NCBI GenBank assembly: GCA_028751875.1
Contig: CM054165.1
Location: 30,306,078-30,370,077, forward strand
DNA length: 64,000 nt
DNA from: Rapana venosa
Taxonomy: Eukaryota > Mollusca > Gastropoda > Neogastropoda > Muricidae
Direction: 5' to 3'
A model generated the notes under the pieces. The model had not been told where the DNA came from and searched no databases. It saw nothing but the letters and a program-made list of their open reading frames with translations. Shown piece by piece: positions 10,129-20,107 of the stretch; the first letter of the stretch is position 1, and each line of letters opens with the position of its first letter. Position numbers and translations under genes: made by a program.

Positions 10129-10700
10129 ATAACTAAACAAACACGTGCGCGCGCATGCACATCCCTATAATTATTTTGTAACTCCAAGCATCCTGTTCCT
10201 ATTAAAACAGACCTAACCAGTCACTTATCACGAAAAAAAAAAGTAAATCATAGAAATACCCCCTACCCCCCCCCCTTCCTGAACACACCACGAAAAGAAG
10301 GAGCATCACTTCAACATTTTTTTTTGAGGGGGGGGGGGGGCGCTTTGCAGCCATCTTGAATGTTCCACATTGTCCCCAAACAAGTGCTGACCAATTTTTG
10401 TTTCTGCAAATAATGATGAGCTTTGATAACTCCTTCACAGAAAACAAAGTACTGGAAAGATTCAACAAGATTCAATATTCAAGATTTTATTTCAAGAAAA
10501 AAAACCAAGGGGTACATGAAATTTAACAAAAATCACAACTTGCGGATGTGGGCGTGTAAAAAAAAAATACTCACAACACAAATTCGCTCCAAAATGAAAG
10601 AGTACAAATTATGGACATGAAAAGAGAAAGAGCATTCACAACACAGGAAAGGCACAGCAAACTAACATGATGCCTGAATACATTTGCGGCAACCAACTGC
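10129..10700. other. No gene seen; poly-C/poly-G and A-rich tracts
   Basis: It contains a poly-C tract near 10,265 and a G run near 10,328-10,340. A TTCAATATTCAAGATTTTAT stretch at about 10,468-10,490 looks like a repeat terminus. Confidence 0.45.
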
Positions 10701-10707
10701 ACACTCT

Positions 10708-10744
<37 letters not shown>

Positions 10745-10780
10745 AATAAATTTCCGGCAACCAACTGCACACACACACAC

Positions 10781-10811
<31 letters not shown>

Positions 10812-10815
10812 CCAG
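10701..10815. repeat. (CT)n and (CA)n microsatellites
   Basis: Two (CT)n arrays separated by a near-duplicate CGGCAACCAACTGCACAC, which also occurs before the first array. The block [CAACCAACTGCACAC + (CT)n] is thus duplicated in tandem. Confidence 0.9.
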
Positions 10816-10983
10816 CACACCACGCGCAACGCAAAGGCATCACAAGCACCACAACACACACAACACCAACAACAAACCCACTTCACAATGATGGAAGTCC
10901 TTTAAAAAGGAATTGGGACGAGTATATTAAATATCTTTCATGAAGAAAAAGACAAAGACCTTGATCTTCCACAACCCCAGATG
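10816..10983. other. Short spacer, nothing recognised
   Basis: No gene or repeat motif seen. Confidence 0.4.
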
Positions 10984-10997
10984 CAAAAGAAGAAAAA

Positions 10998-11044
<47 letters not shown>

Positions 11045-11078
11045 AGAAGAAGAATGTCTATCTATCTATCTATCTGTC
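10984..11078. repeat. (AAG)n followed by (TCTA)n
   Basis: An AAG array to about 11,053, then TCTATCTATCTATCTG. The TCTA run is the 3' microsatellite tail of the minus-strand LINE fragment that follows. Confidence 0.85.
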
Positions 11079-11318
11079 CCGTAGTCTGACGACCGTGGGG
11101 GCACCCTCAAAGACTCAACAACCAGTTCCCTCCATTCCTCTCTCTGTTCTGCCTTTCTCAGGGTTTTGTTGAGTTCTAGGCCTGTCCATTCGCTGATGTT
11201 ATCCTCCCAGCTCTTCCTTGGTCTGCCTCTTCTTCTTCCTCCTTGGACAGTGCCTTGTAAAATTGTCTTTGCAAGTCCTTTGGATCTTGTGACGTGCCCA
11301 TACCATTTAAGTTTAATA
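11075..11318 (-). pseudogene. RTE-like LINE, C-terminal fragment
   Basis: The minus strand encodes L-K-W-Y-G-H-V-T-R, then I-L-Q-G-T-V-Q-G-G-R-R-R-G-R-P-R, W-E-D-N-I-S-E-W-T-G-L-E and R-K-A-E-Q-R-E-E-W-R. This is the conserved C-terminal tail of RTE-type LINEs after the RT domain. It is a typical 5'-truncated insertion with a (TAGA)n tail and is open throughout, but only about 80 codons remain. Confidence 0.85.
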
Positions 11319-11319
11319 A

Positions 11320-11385
11320 GAATGTATAGAACTTATATAGCACTGAATCTTGTAAAGCAACAAATCAAAGCGCTCAGATGACAAT
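11320..11385. repeat. Short dispersed repeat with paired AGCGCT motifs, copy 2
   Basis: TATATAGCACTGAATCTTGT and CAACAAATCAAAGCGCT, matching 1,376-1,440. Confidence 0.7.
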
Positions 11386-11410
11386 TTTTTATATTTTATA
11401 TATACATATA

Positions 11411-11615
11411 TATATCGAGGATAATGGAATAAGCACTCATGTGCTTTTTTTTACATCCAGTCCCCGTGTGTATGCGGTTTTGTAAATGTTGTCATCTGTT
11501 CCCACCGGCACACAATGGCCTACTCTTTCGTAAAGCGGAACAGGATTTAACGTGTGCGCAAGATGTCCTGCATGCGTTCGCACACGGGGCCTCGGTTTAT
11601 AGTCTCATCCGAAGG
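11411..11615 (-). mobile_element. SINE type A body, 5'-truncated
   Basis: Reverse orientation. It starts with TCGAGGATAATGGAATAAGC (complement of the tail end) and ends in TATAGTCTCATCCGAAGGA. The tRNA-like head is missing. Confidence 0.88.
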
Positions 11616-11916
11616 ATAAATGAAGAAAACTGCCCTTTGTGCTTCTTCCGTTACTTGTTTTTATTATTACGTCTTAGTGATCTTTAGACAGCCAGTAGTG
11701 CAGACACATGGAGTTTCGTATCAACTTGTTCACAAGCCACAGTCAAGCATTCTGGCAGACTGACCTGTCTTCTGATGGAAGTCTGGGAACACTTTGCTCT
11801 GGAAATCTAGACACAAACTGAGCTGAGGTGCTAAAACTGCAGTGATGTTCTGCTGGTTGAAACTGAGTGGGCTTATGGGTGTGTGTGTTTTTTAACATTT
11901 TCTTTTAGGTGACAAT

Positions 11917-11920
<4 letters not shown>
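11616..11920. other. Unassigned spacer
   Basis: Nothing recognised. Confidence 0.4.
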
Positions 11921-11992
<72 letters not shown>

Positions 11993-12040
11993 GTCTGTCT
12001 GCTGTCTGTCTGTGTGTCTGTGTCTGTGTCTGTGCCTGTG
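11921..12040. repeat. (GT)n and (CTGT)n microsatellite
   Basis: About 70 bp of GT, then CTGTCTGTGTGTCTGTGTCT-type repeats. Confidence 0.95.
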
Positions 12041-12107
12041 TTTTATCTTCTGTGGCATAAACAGTTCTGCTTTCAGCTGGTAGCTCACCTGTCTTGTTTT
12101 CTGGATT

Positions 12108-12262
12108 TGGCTCGGTTTATAGTCTCATCCGAAGGACTTTGACATTCAGTTCGACTTTTTTGTCAAACTTGGAAGAAAGGGCGAGGCTGGGAATCGAACC
12201 CAGAACCTCACGGTTTACTTGTTGGCAGGCAAACGTCTTAACCATCCTGCCACCTTCCTTCC
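12108..12262 (-). mobile_element. tRNA-derived SINE, head type B
   Basis: On the minus strand the head reads GGCAGGATGGTTAAGACG (box A) ... GTTCTGGGTTCGATTCCCAG (box B), then a short linker, then TCCTTCGGATGAGACTATAA, the same body start as in type A SINEs. The copy is cut soon after the body begins. Other copies with this head lie at 20.1 and 41.6 kb. Confidence 0.8.
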
Positions 12263-12429
12263 TAAATAAAATACTACAGTACTGAGCAGAATTTGTGGTA
12301 AAAGGTCGAGGAAAGAACGTTGTTTGAAACAGGCAAAACTGTGCAGAAACTATGCATCAGATTTTGAGAAATTTTTTTTTCAATATCTATCAATATTGAG
12401 ACAACAGTATTTTTTTAATCTACCTTTTG
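12263..12429. other. Short spacer
   Basis: Nothing recognised. Confidence 0.4.
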
Positions 12430-14790
12430 TGAAAAATGCTTTTCACATTTCACCTGTCCCATACTCCCATGCACAGTGGGGGCACCAATGAAGAATTTGC
12501 AACCGCTTCCTCCACTCCCCATGGTCTTCTGCTTTCCATAGCAAATCGTTCCAATCAAGGCCAGTGCACTCTCTGATGTTGTCTTCCCATCGTTTTCTCT
12601 ATCTGCCTCTTCGTCTCCCTCCTTGTACTGTTCCTTGTAAGACATTCTTGACCAGTCCAGGTGTTCGAGTGACGTGCCTGTACCACTGTAGTTTGCGTTT
12701 TTTCTGTGAAGTCAGGAGCTCTTCACATGGTTGGATTTGGTTTTTAATTCTGCTTTTCACTTCCTCAAGAGTAATGTGATCTCTGTATGAGATACCAAGG
12801 AGTTTGCTAGGCAGTCAATGTCGTCAGCAATACTTAAGTTTATAATTGTCCTGCCTCCAATGCTGACTGTTCCCTCGTGATGTTCGAGTCTACCAGTCAT
12901 TATTCTCTATATAAGAAGATATTGAGGAGGGTGGTGGAGAGCAGACATCTTTGGGGGTACTCCCATTGTGGTTCAGAACCACTCTCCTATATTGCTGTCA
13001 TAGTAGACTGCACAGCTGTCTTCGGTGCCAGGGGCATCTTTAGTAGACCAGAGAGCTATGGTTGAACCCAACCTACTTTTGACTGGGCACCTGCCACACG
13101 GTGGTCCACTTTCTGTGAGGGACTTGGCCCTCCTCTTTCTTATCTCTATATACAATGGTGGATGCTACGATTTATCCTGTCTTTCACACCTCTGTATGCT
13201 TACGGCCAGCAGCATTGCCCTCTGCATCAACTCTGTAGAGAACTCTTATGCTTGTAATACCATTGGCCACGTGTGCTGTATCATCGGCATACCTGAAGTT
13301 TTATGATGTTTCTTCCTCCTAAATTAATGCTCGTGTCATCTATGTCCGCTTTCTCATTATCATTTCTGTATGTTTGCTGAAAAGATACGGGTAATCATAA
13401 TTATACAACTCTGATGGACTCCTTCTTTTACTTCAAAGAACTTACAGTACTCATATTCATCGGACTGTTCCCTTACAATACAAATTTGCCATGAGTAGGA
13501 CCAAGTGCTATGGAAAGCCCATGTCTGACAATGATTTTGATAACAGTTGGTGATGTTTGGCACCATCAAAAGCCTTACTAAAGTTTACAAAAGTTATGAT
13601 TGCCTCATCTTCAGTATTTCCAATTTCTCTAACAGTATGAGAAGCACAGAAATCATGTCTGCTCTTCCTCTTCTACATCTGTATCCTGCCTGAAAATCAG
13701 AAATAGTTCTATTTTCTTCTTTATTTCATTCTGTTGGGGAGGATGTTCAGAGTCGTTTTGCCTGCGTGGCTTATTGAGGTGATTTTTCTGTAACTGCCAC
13801 AGTCTTTAGAGTCACTGTCGTTTTGGAGCATGATGACTTCTTGTGGCTTTCATTTGCTGAGCCATTGACAGGCCTCCCAACTTCTTTTGCATAGATGATG
13901 TAAAACTGAAAATTTGAAGGGCCCAAGTTGTTCAAAAGCTCATTTGATATGACTGATGTCCATTCCAGGGGATTGGCCTTATGTTACTGGTTTGATGGCA
14001 TCAATAACTTTCTCTTTTAGTGGAATAGGTTCCGGCTCTTGTGAATCTACCTTGTGTGCTTTTGGTGTCAAACAGTTCGTTTTCATAGTCATGCCATCTA
14101 TCAAATACTTTATTCATACCTGTGAGAGTTTTCCACCTTTGTCATTTAGGCAATGATTTTGGAGTGAAAGGTTACTTATTTATTACTTTGTTTAATTTGC
14201 CAAAGAAACTATTTCGTCTTTCTCTGAGCACTTTCAATTTTTTTATTTTTGAGCATTCGTTTTTTTGCCATAAACATTCGTTTCTTCTTGTCTTTGTTCC
14301 TGTCTCTGTGGTCAGCCTTTCTATAGGGGTCTTCTGGCTTTTCACTGTTTTTGCTAATATGAGAACTTTATGACCAGTGAAGGCTTTTGTCGATTCCTTA
14401 CCTTTTACCTGAGTTAATTTAGGCAGCCTCTGTGTCCACTTTCTTCATGTCCTTCCAAGTCTTGTCCAGTGGAGCATCATTTTCACTTCAGTCTTTCAGA
14501 AGTACTTCAAAATGATTGGGTGGGGTTTTTTTTTCAATTTCATGAGCTCTGTATGCTTTAGTTTTACACAACTATCCAGATTATGTTTGCAGGGTACAGG
14601 TCTGTGTTTCTGTTTCACCATCTTTCATCTTATCGTTATGTACACGAGCAAGTTATCCGAGTCACTTCTTGTCCATGTTTTGTTCCGGTATGAAGGACTG
14701 ATATTTGCCAAACTTACTCAATCAGTATATCAACAATTGGATAGCGACTTTCATGTATTGTTGAAATCCATTTGTGCTGCTTTATATTAG
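12430..14790 (-). pseudogene. Old RTE-like LINE, decayed
   Basis: Scattered minus-strand matches run in the right order from 14,790 down to 12,430: endonuclease C-end (weak), linker, K-E-K-V-I-D-A-I-K-P-V-T near 14,000 then Q-S-P-G-M-D, Y-R-K-I-T-S-I-S-H-A-G-K near 13,770, F-V-N-F-S-K-A-F-D near 13,585, a Y-A-D-D box near 13,280, and the C-terminal V-Q-G-G-R-R-R-G-R plus W-E-D-N-I-R-E-C-T-G-L block at 12,640-12,550. Many stops and frameshifts mean it is long dead. A degraded relative lies at 58,630-59,345. Confidence 0.78.
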
Positions 14791-15640
14791 GGTGCTTCAA
14801 AAAGTGTTTAACTGTTTTTGGTTTACATGAGGCATGGATAATCACTATGCCTATGGTAGTTGATATGTATGTGGTGGTATTGAGTGCAAAACACAGTGAA
14901 AACAGCATATTTCCCTTCAACATGAGAAGCGTGTTTCCTCATCACACAGATGTATCAGGATTTCTGTATCACAGAAAATGTACTTTTTGAACTATGTGGG
15001 CGATGGTTACTATGGAAACACAAAAAGATGGCCACCAACTCATCAAATAAACAACTGGAGATTTTGTCTGGTGCTACTAAAGCACTGAGTGACTGCTACA
15101 TGTGAATTGGATAAATGAGAAGGAGGATGTAACATATCAGACTTGGGGACATATCTTTCTCCTTTTAATATACATGTATCTTTCATGCCATTTCAAAGTG
15201 ACAGGATATGTGAGGGCACTGAGATCGTCCCCATTATATGATACCAAAACAACAATGGCTTTCTCTCCAAACATAACTTTGAAAATTTGAAAGCTAGACT
15301 TTTACTCACTGCTGTTCAAATTCAATGTTAACTTGGACATGATATAGTAAAAATGCAAGGCTGATAAAAGGGAAGAAACAAAGAAAAGTACCTTCACTTT
15401 CACTAGAGAATAGCTGAGGTTGATTGTTCGGGTAATATCAATGATACTTCTCACTAATAAACAGCTTTTGCACAAGACAAAAGAGATGCTAGAGATTTAA
15501 AATTGTAGGTGAAATAAAATTGTGAAAAAAAATCATCATTTTGGTCACATAATCGCGGTAGTGTCTGGCCTTCTCTCTGACTTTGGTCACGGTTGTTATT
15601 ATTGAAATCCTCGGCTTTTCATCATCTATATGTTCTACAC
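14791..15640. other. Intergenic region downstream of the receptor
   Basis: Well-read AT-rich sequence with no convincing frame or repeat. It lies 3' of the receptor gene. Confidence 0.45.
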
Positions 15641-15818
15641 ATGCATACTAGTGTACAGTGACATAAGCAAGGCATTTGAGAACCAAGAACTGCCTACTCT
15701 GTTTACTGTTGAAAACATGTCCCTCAGCCACACTGCTGGTTTCTGTACAGTGTTTGCTATGGTCAGTAACAGAGAACATTTCTAGTTCCAAACCACAGCC
15801 TGCAGCATGACTACAGGC

Positions 15819-15886
15819 ACACACACACACACACACAGACACACACACACACACACACACACACAACACACACACACACAAACACA
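15819..15886. repeat. (CA)n microsatellite
   Basis: Interrupted CA array just downstream of the receptor stop codon. Shortened versions lie at the matching place by receptor copy 3 (54,297-54,310). Confidence 0.93.
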
Positions 15887-15903
15887 GGAGTGACTGGTTA
15901 ACC

Positions 15904-16530
15904 CTATGGGCTGGTGGCTACTTCAGCATGAGATTCCAGCCATTTTACAAGTTTTGCTTCCGCTGACTTCTTCCGCTTCTCTGCTAGAGTGTTGAATGTG
16001 TACATAAAAGGATTCACAGCAGAATTCAAGGGGAGCACGAAAATAGCCAGAGCTACGTTGACTTCTCCAGGTATTGCAGCACCAGCCAGTGCCAACAGTC
16101 CACAAATACCAATGGGAAACCAGCACATGAAATCTGTCACTGCGACAGTGATCAGTCTGCGAGCTATGACCATACCTCGAGATGCTTTACCTGTGCTGGT
16201 TTTCATGGCGTTGGTTTGTACGGACCAGTAGATAAGAGCCTGCCCTACAGAAATAAACAAAAACAAAACAAAGTTAAACCCAATGAGAACAGAGAAAGAG
16301 TAATACCTTCCTTTAAACCCCTGTGTTGTAACTGGCAGTGGAATGCAGATACCTGTCTGACCATAGAAATTCCAGTGCAGGGTCACTGGAAGCAGGGGAA
16401 CCATGGCCAAACACCAGCCAACAAGCCAGATCAGCAGACAAGCCACTGCTGCCGACACTCTGTCAAACGCAATGTGCTGAAGGGAAAATGGAGAACCACA
16501 AAAACGGTCCAGTGTGATGACCCAGATGAC
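15904..16530 (-). CDS. Receptor helices 3-7 and C-tail
   Basis: Continues the receptor in the next frame. The helix 3 end carries L-D-R-F (about 16,500-16,511), the counterpart of the D-R-Y switch. Helix 4 is A-C-L-L-I-W-L-V-G-W, helix 5 Y-Y-S-F-S-V-L-I-G-F, helix 6 F-M-C-W-F-P-I (C-W-x-P switch) and helix 7 L-P-L-N-S-A-V-N-P-F-M-Y (N-P-x-x-Y). The extracellular loop 2 cysteine is present (G-I-C-I-P). The short basic tail ends in a stop at 15,904-15,906. All class-A switches are kept, which argues that function was under selection until recently. Confidence 0.88.
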   Translation of the reverse strand, partial: VIWVITLDRFCGSPFSLQHIAFDRVSAAVACLLIWLVGWCLAMVPLLPVTLHWNFYGQTGICIPLPVTTQGFKGRYYSFSVLIGFNFVLFLFISVGQALIYWSVQTNAMKTSTGKASRGMVIARRLITVAVTDFMCWFPIGICGLLALAGAAIPGEVNVALAIFVLPLNSAVNPFMYTFNTLAEKRKKSAEAKLVKWLESHAEVATSP

Positions 16531-16538
16531 AGAGCTGA
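16529..16538 (-). other. 1-bp frameshift in the receptor before the D-R-F box
   Basis: Codons upstream read S-E-V-S-A-L and downstream V-I-W-V-I-T-L-D-R-F, but they are in different frames. One base is missing at GCTCTGTC. Confidence 0.75.
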
Positions 16539-17219
16539 TACTTCACTGGAAAACAGGGACAAAACTCCAGCCACCTTACACATCACACTGCTTTTCCATG
16601 TGCTGTCATGATGGAGATATGTTCCACGGAACTGCTCATCAGCTATTCCTATGATTGCAATATATACACCCATCAGAAAATCAGACATGGTAAGATTGGT
16701 GACAAAGACACTGAAGCCACTTGAAGAGCTCATGCTCTTTGCAAATAAACGTACACAGAAACAGAAGACGTTACCAGTCACTGACAGGCAGGCTATCAGC
16801 CACAGAAAGCCACGGTATGTCCAGGACTGCAACAAATCCTTGCAGGATGACAGAGCACTTTTTGGAGCATGGCAAGACACATCGGCAGAGCTACAAGACA
16901 GTATGTCATCACAGCACAGTTTATAGTTGTCTGCGACTATGAGGCGTAGATGATTGAGGTCTTTGAATAGGTCAGGGGGGAACTGTTCAATAGGGCTGCC
17001 CTCCATGTGTAGTGCTCTCAAATGTGGCATAGACTGGAATGCACTGGGGGCAATTGTGTGAATGGATGTAGACGTAAGGTTCAGTTTCTGCAATCTAATA
17101 AACAGGGAGAAGTACTTTTCTTCACAGACCTGTAGGGATGTATATGACAAATCTAGCTCTGTGAGGGTGCCTTGCCTTAAGTCAGCTGTATCATCACGTG
17201 GATTGACGTCAGAGGATTT
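16531..17219 (-). CDS. Receptor LRR end, hinge and helices 1-3
   Basis: Same frame as the ectodomain, after the TAA. It begins with a linker repeating S-D-V-N-P (also present before the stop), then LRRs (L-T-E-L-D-L-S-Y-T; L-Q-K-L-N-L-T; L-R-A-L-H-M-E), a hinge with C-C and later C residues, then helix 1 (F-L-W-L-I-A-C-L-S-V-T-G-N-V, with the class-A G-N), helix 2 (N-L-T-M-S-D-F-L-M-G, with the conserved L-x-x-x-D) and the start of helix 3 with its C. Just before the D-R-F box the frame is lost. Confidence 0.85.
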
Positions 17220-17222
17220 TTA
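17220..17222 (-). other. In-frame TAA in the receptor, between LRRs
   Basis: TAA interrupts a frame that is otherwise open on both sides and continues LRR-like sequence. Copy 3 also has TAA here (55,531-55,533). Copy 2 has TTGACAG instead of TTAGACAG (38,615-38,625) and reads through, although that copy is error-rich. A tiny intron is unlikely, because there is no room for one before LRR sequence resumes. Confidence 0.75.
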
Positions 17223-19301
17223 GACAGAAACAAAGCCTGCAGATGTGTAACTAAGAAGAGAAGTCACGTTGAAGGATTGCAGTTGATTGTCACTGAGGTC
17301 CAGAATCCTCAAGTTGGACAGCAGGAGAGGAGGCAGGAGAGTCAATGCACACCTGGCCAGAATCAGATGAAAAAGGAGGTCATGAGGATTGACGTCAGAC
17401 AGTGTCATACCAGAACCTGTGGCATCCAGGTAACGGAGCTGAGAGAAGAGTGTGGTGGAGAAAGGCTGCACACACAGAAAGGTGTGACCTTGACAGGCAC
17501 AACCCACAGGACAAGTTGTGTCACAGAACAATTCGTCATCACGCAGTGCACAGTGAGGCCAGCCGTCACACAGATGGTCATGATGAATGCAAAGCATGGA
17601 CACTCTGCACCTGAAAAACCCTGGACACCTCAGGTCCTCACATCCTTCTTCATCCTGGTGGTCCAGGCAGTCAAACATCCCATTGCACCGTGTGTAGACA
17701 GGCAGACAGTCAGTGAAATTACTAGGACACCGGTAATGGCTGTCAGGACAGGAGTCATTAGAATACAGAGGGACTAATGTAAACAGTCTGACTGAATCAA
17801 AGTTGATCAAAGCTTGAAAAGGAAAGTCAATGCGTCTAATTACTACCTGAATAAATTCATCACAGCTGTTTTCATCAGATTCGTCCTGGCAGTGGGGGAT
17901 CTGGTCACAGACCTTGCTGTAAGAAACACACTGACCACTCGTACAGGTGAAGGTGTTGAGACACACAGGATGTTTACACAGAGATTCATCTGTCTTGTCC
18001 TGACAATCAGCTATGAAGTCACATATCAGTGAGTAGGACAAGGTGAACTGTTCATCGCTGCATTGGAATAAGGGGAACAAGACATGGCTGACTGCTAGAG
18101 ATGGATGATCAAAGCCTGGAGATTTGCCAGGGACATGACACGACAGGGATTGTTCATAACTGCAGACTCTATAGATATCATACCCGCAGAAAAAGGCTGT
18201 GTATGTCATGTGACCTGTGGCACACATTGTCATGTCCTGTTGTTCTGAGGGCAAAGGAAAGTGTCTGCTAATTGAAGACACCTTCTGAGAGTGAGGACCG
18301 TTTTCTTCAGTCCTGTTTACCCTCAGCTCACAACTCACTCCTATACTACTTTCCATTGTGTTGTCTGATAGAACGCATGGTTCCTGGTTAAACTTATCAG
18401 CATGTATAAAATAGCATTGTTTTTTCCCGTTCTGTCTTACAGCAATTGATAAAGGATGATGGATGACTGTTTTATCATCTAGCATTGCATGCCTATACAT
18501 AGAAGGTAATGACAAGTCATTGCCATAGAATCCAACAAAAATGTTGTGTAATCTTAATGGATGAAAAAGGGCTTGAGGCCAATCAAATGGGCACTTTGGG
18601 AAACTAAATGTTTCACCCTTTGATTTACAATATTCAGTGCCTATCTTCAGATAATTCACTGTCTCTTTGTCACCAGGTGTATTCACACCCTGGACAAAAC
18701 GATAGCACTGACTGCAGAGTGCCACCAGTCCCTGACATTCAGGGCTGCTGAAGGGACAGTGTTCTGTTTCATCCCGTCCATCTTCACACTCTGTTTTGTG
18801 ATTGCAAGCCACGTGGTGATGGATGCTGGGATAGTAGCTGACAGAACAGTTCCACTGATCATTGGGCAGCTTTTGCATGACGCTGTTTTGATGAACAAAA
18901 GAAAAGAACAGTTTAAAGTAGTCTGCTTTTTTACAGAGAGCACGGGAAAACTCTGCAAGAAACTTTGTTGCTTGAAACACATGGAGAAAGTCAGATTCGT
19001 AGTGAACTGTTCTAAACCAGACCAGTTGACATTTTTGTCTATAAAGACCAGTATCAGCATCATACTCCAGGAAGTAACGGTACAAATCGACATCTACAAT
19101 ACTCACCCCTGTTCCCTTGATGCTGACAAAGACAGTATTTTCAGCCGGGACAGTTACACCCTTTTTCAGCAGTGAAAACTCAGAGATGCAATGGTTTCTA
19201 GCCGCTGTGATGTAACCAGATGAGTTTGATGTCATGATGAGCAAAAGTTGTCCTGTTTCTTTTAATCCAGTGCCCCATGTATCTGCTACCAAACTCAACA
19301 T
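17220..19301 (-). CDS. Receptor ectodomain: LDLa modules and first LRRs
   Basis: A 693-residue frame. Residues about 151-182 form LDLa 1. Residues 183-395 are a cysteine-containing region with weak C-type-lectin-like character (E-Y-C-K-S-K-G, then D-W-P-Q-A). LDLa 2 to 5 lie at about 414-446, 447-480, 518-555 and 559-597. Their calcium-cage acidic runs are visible, for example D-C-Q-D-K-T-D-E-S, H-C-Q-D-E-S-D-E-N and D-C-L-D-H-Q-D-E-E. Residues 597-611 (C-P-V-G-C-A-C-Q) are an LRR N-cap, and L-R-I-L-D-L-S-D-N-Q-L starts a clear LRR. LDLa modules bind ligands through calcium; LRRs often bind peptide or protein hormones. The annotated Met start is probably not the real one. Confidence 0.88.
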   Translation of the reverse strand: MLSLVADTWGTGLKETGQLLLIMTSNSSGYITAARNHCISEFSLLKKGVTVPAENTVFVSIKGTGVSIVDVDLYRYFLEYDADTGLYRQKCQLVWFRTVHYESDFLHVFQATKFLAEFSRALCKKADYFKLFFSFVHQNSVMQKLPNDQWNCSVSYYPSIHHHVACNHKTECEDGRDETEHCPFSSPECQGLVALCSQCYRFVQGVNTPGDKETVNYLKIGTEYCKSKGETFSFPKCPFDWPQALFHPLRLHNIFVGFYGNDLSLPSMYRHAMLDDKTVIHHPLSIAVRQNGKKQCYFIHADKFNQEPCVLSDNTMESSIGVSCELRVNRTEENGPHSQKVSSISRHFPLPSEQQDMTMCATGHMTYTAFFCGYDIYRVCSYEQSLSCHVPGKSPGFDHPSLAVSHVLFPLFQCSDEQFTLSYSLICDFIADCQDKTDESLCKHPVCLNTFTCTSGQCVSYSKVCDQIPHCQDESDENSCDEFIQVVIRRIDFPFQALINFDSVRLFTLVPLYSNDSCPDSHYRCPSNFTDCLPVYTRCNGMFDCLDHQDEEGCEDLRCPGFFRCRVSMLCIHHDHLCDGWPHCALRDDELFCDTTCPVGCACQGHTFLCVQPFSTTLFSQLRYLDATGSGMTLSDVNPHDLLFHLILARCALTLLPPLLLSNLRILDLSDNQLQSFNVTSLLSYTSAGFVSV

Positions 19302-20107
19302 TCAACAATAATTAAAATCTTAGACAAGTACTTACTTTCGGAATTTAAAGTTTGATTGGAATTTCATGAGGGTAGTTGACAGAGACAGAGGGTTATGTGA
19401 GATGCACAAGCCTGGAAGAAGCTATACTTTACTGTGTAGATCATTAGAACAAACAAATGGATTTACCTACATTTGTAATTTTGTCCTTTCTTATATACTG
19501 CTCTTAGATTAAAAATTTTGGAGAAAAAAAAAATCATAAATATTAACTTTCTGTACTCTCTGTGAGTTAAGCATAGAATTGTTCTGTATAGACATTAACA
19601 AATGGGAGGGTAAAAGAGAGACAAAAAGAACAGGGGATGGCCACATATCCCCCCACCCCCTCATCTCTGTCAACTACCGTCATGGATTTCCATTCAAACC
19701 TCCACTTCCCATGGTAAGTACGCATTCACATTTTTAAATCCATTCCAGGTAGTTTCCCTAAACCACGTCATATGTGAGACCTTAAAAGTTGTTGTTGTTT
19801 TTTTAAACTAACGTTCATTCAAATAAAAATTATCCAGACGAGTATGCTGTTAATTCAACGTGTATTCTCATTTTTACATCCTGATAAATGAGACCAATAA
19901 AAACATGATCCAGTATATCTCACATTCAATACAATGGTGTTATTACAAAATTAAAATCTCCCATAGACACTGCAGTTTGCGTGACTAAATTCAAGAAACA
20001 GTTCTTTACATGCCCTTTTCAAAACTTTACACAAAAACATGTATAAAACAACCAGGAGCAAAAGAGGGGACCATAATTATGTCTGCATTGCACAAAATCA
20101 AAGCCAT
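19302..20107. other. 5' flank or intron of the receptor
   Basis: AT-rich, no frame. An upstream exon with a signal peptide would be expected farther right, but none is recognised. A degraded match lies at 40,815-41,640; copy 3 does not share it. Confidence 0.5.

Larger units (their letters stand above)
15904..19301 (-). pseudogene. GRL101-like receptor: LDLa modules + LRRs + 7TM (copy 1)
   Basis: A large G-protein-coupled receptor of the leucine-rich-repeat class that also has LDL-receptor class A modules, the layout of the Lymnaea receptor GRL101. Reading 5' to 3' on the minus strand: an N-terminal region, five LDLa modules, a cysteine-rich LRR cap, LRRs, a cysteine hinge and seven helices ending at a stop at 15,904-15,906. 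The 3.4 kb shows no clear intron. No signal peptide is seen, so at least one upstream exon is missing; a plausible acceptor (GTAGCAG) lies at about 19,285. Breaks are a TAA at 17,220-17,222 and a 1-bp loss near 16,531-16,536. It would sit in the plasma membrane and signal through G proteins; the ligand is unknown. It may be a pseudogene, or an allele with errors. Confidence 0.88.

Noticed and set aside
16216..19175. Plus-strand open frames opposite the receptor
   Set aside because: Shadows of the minus-strand coding sequence without protein features of their own.
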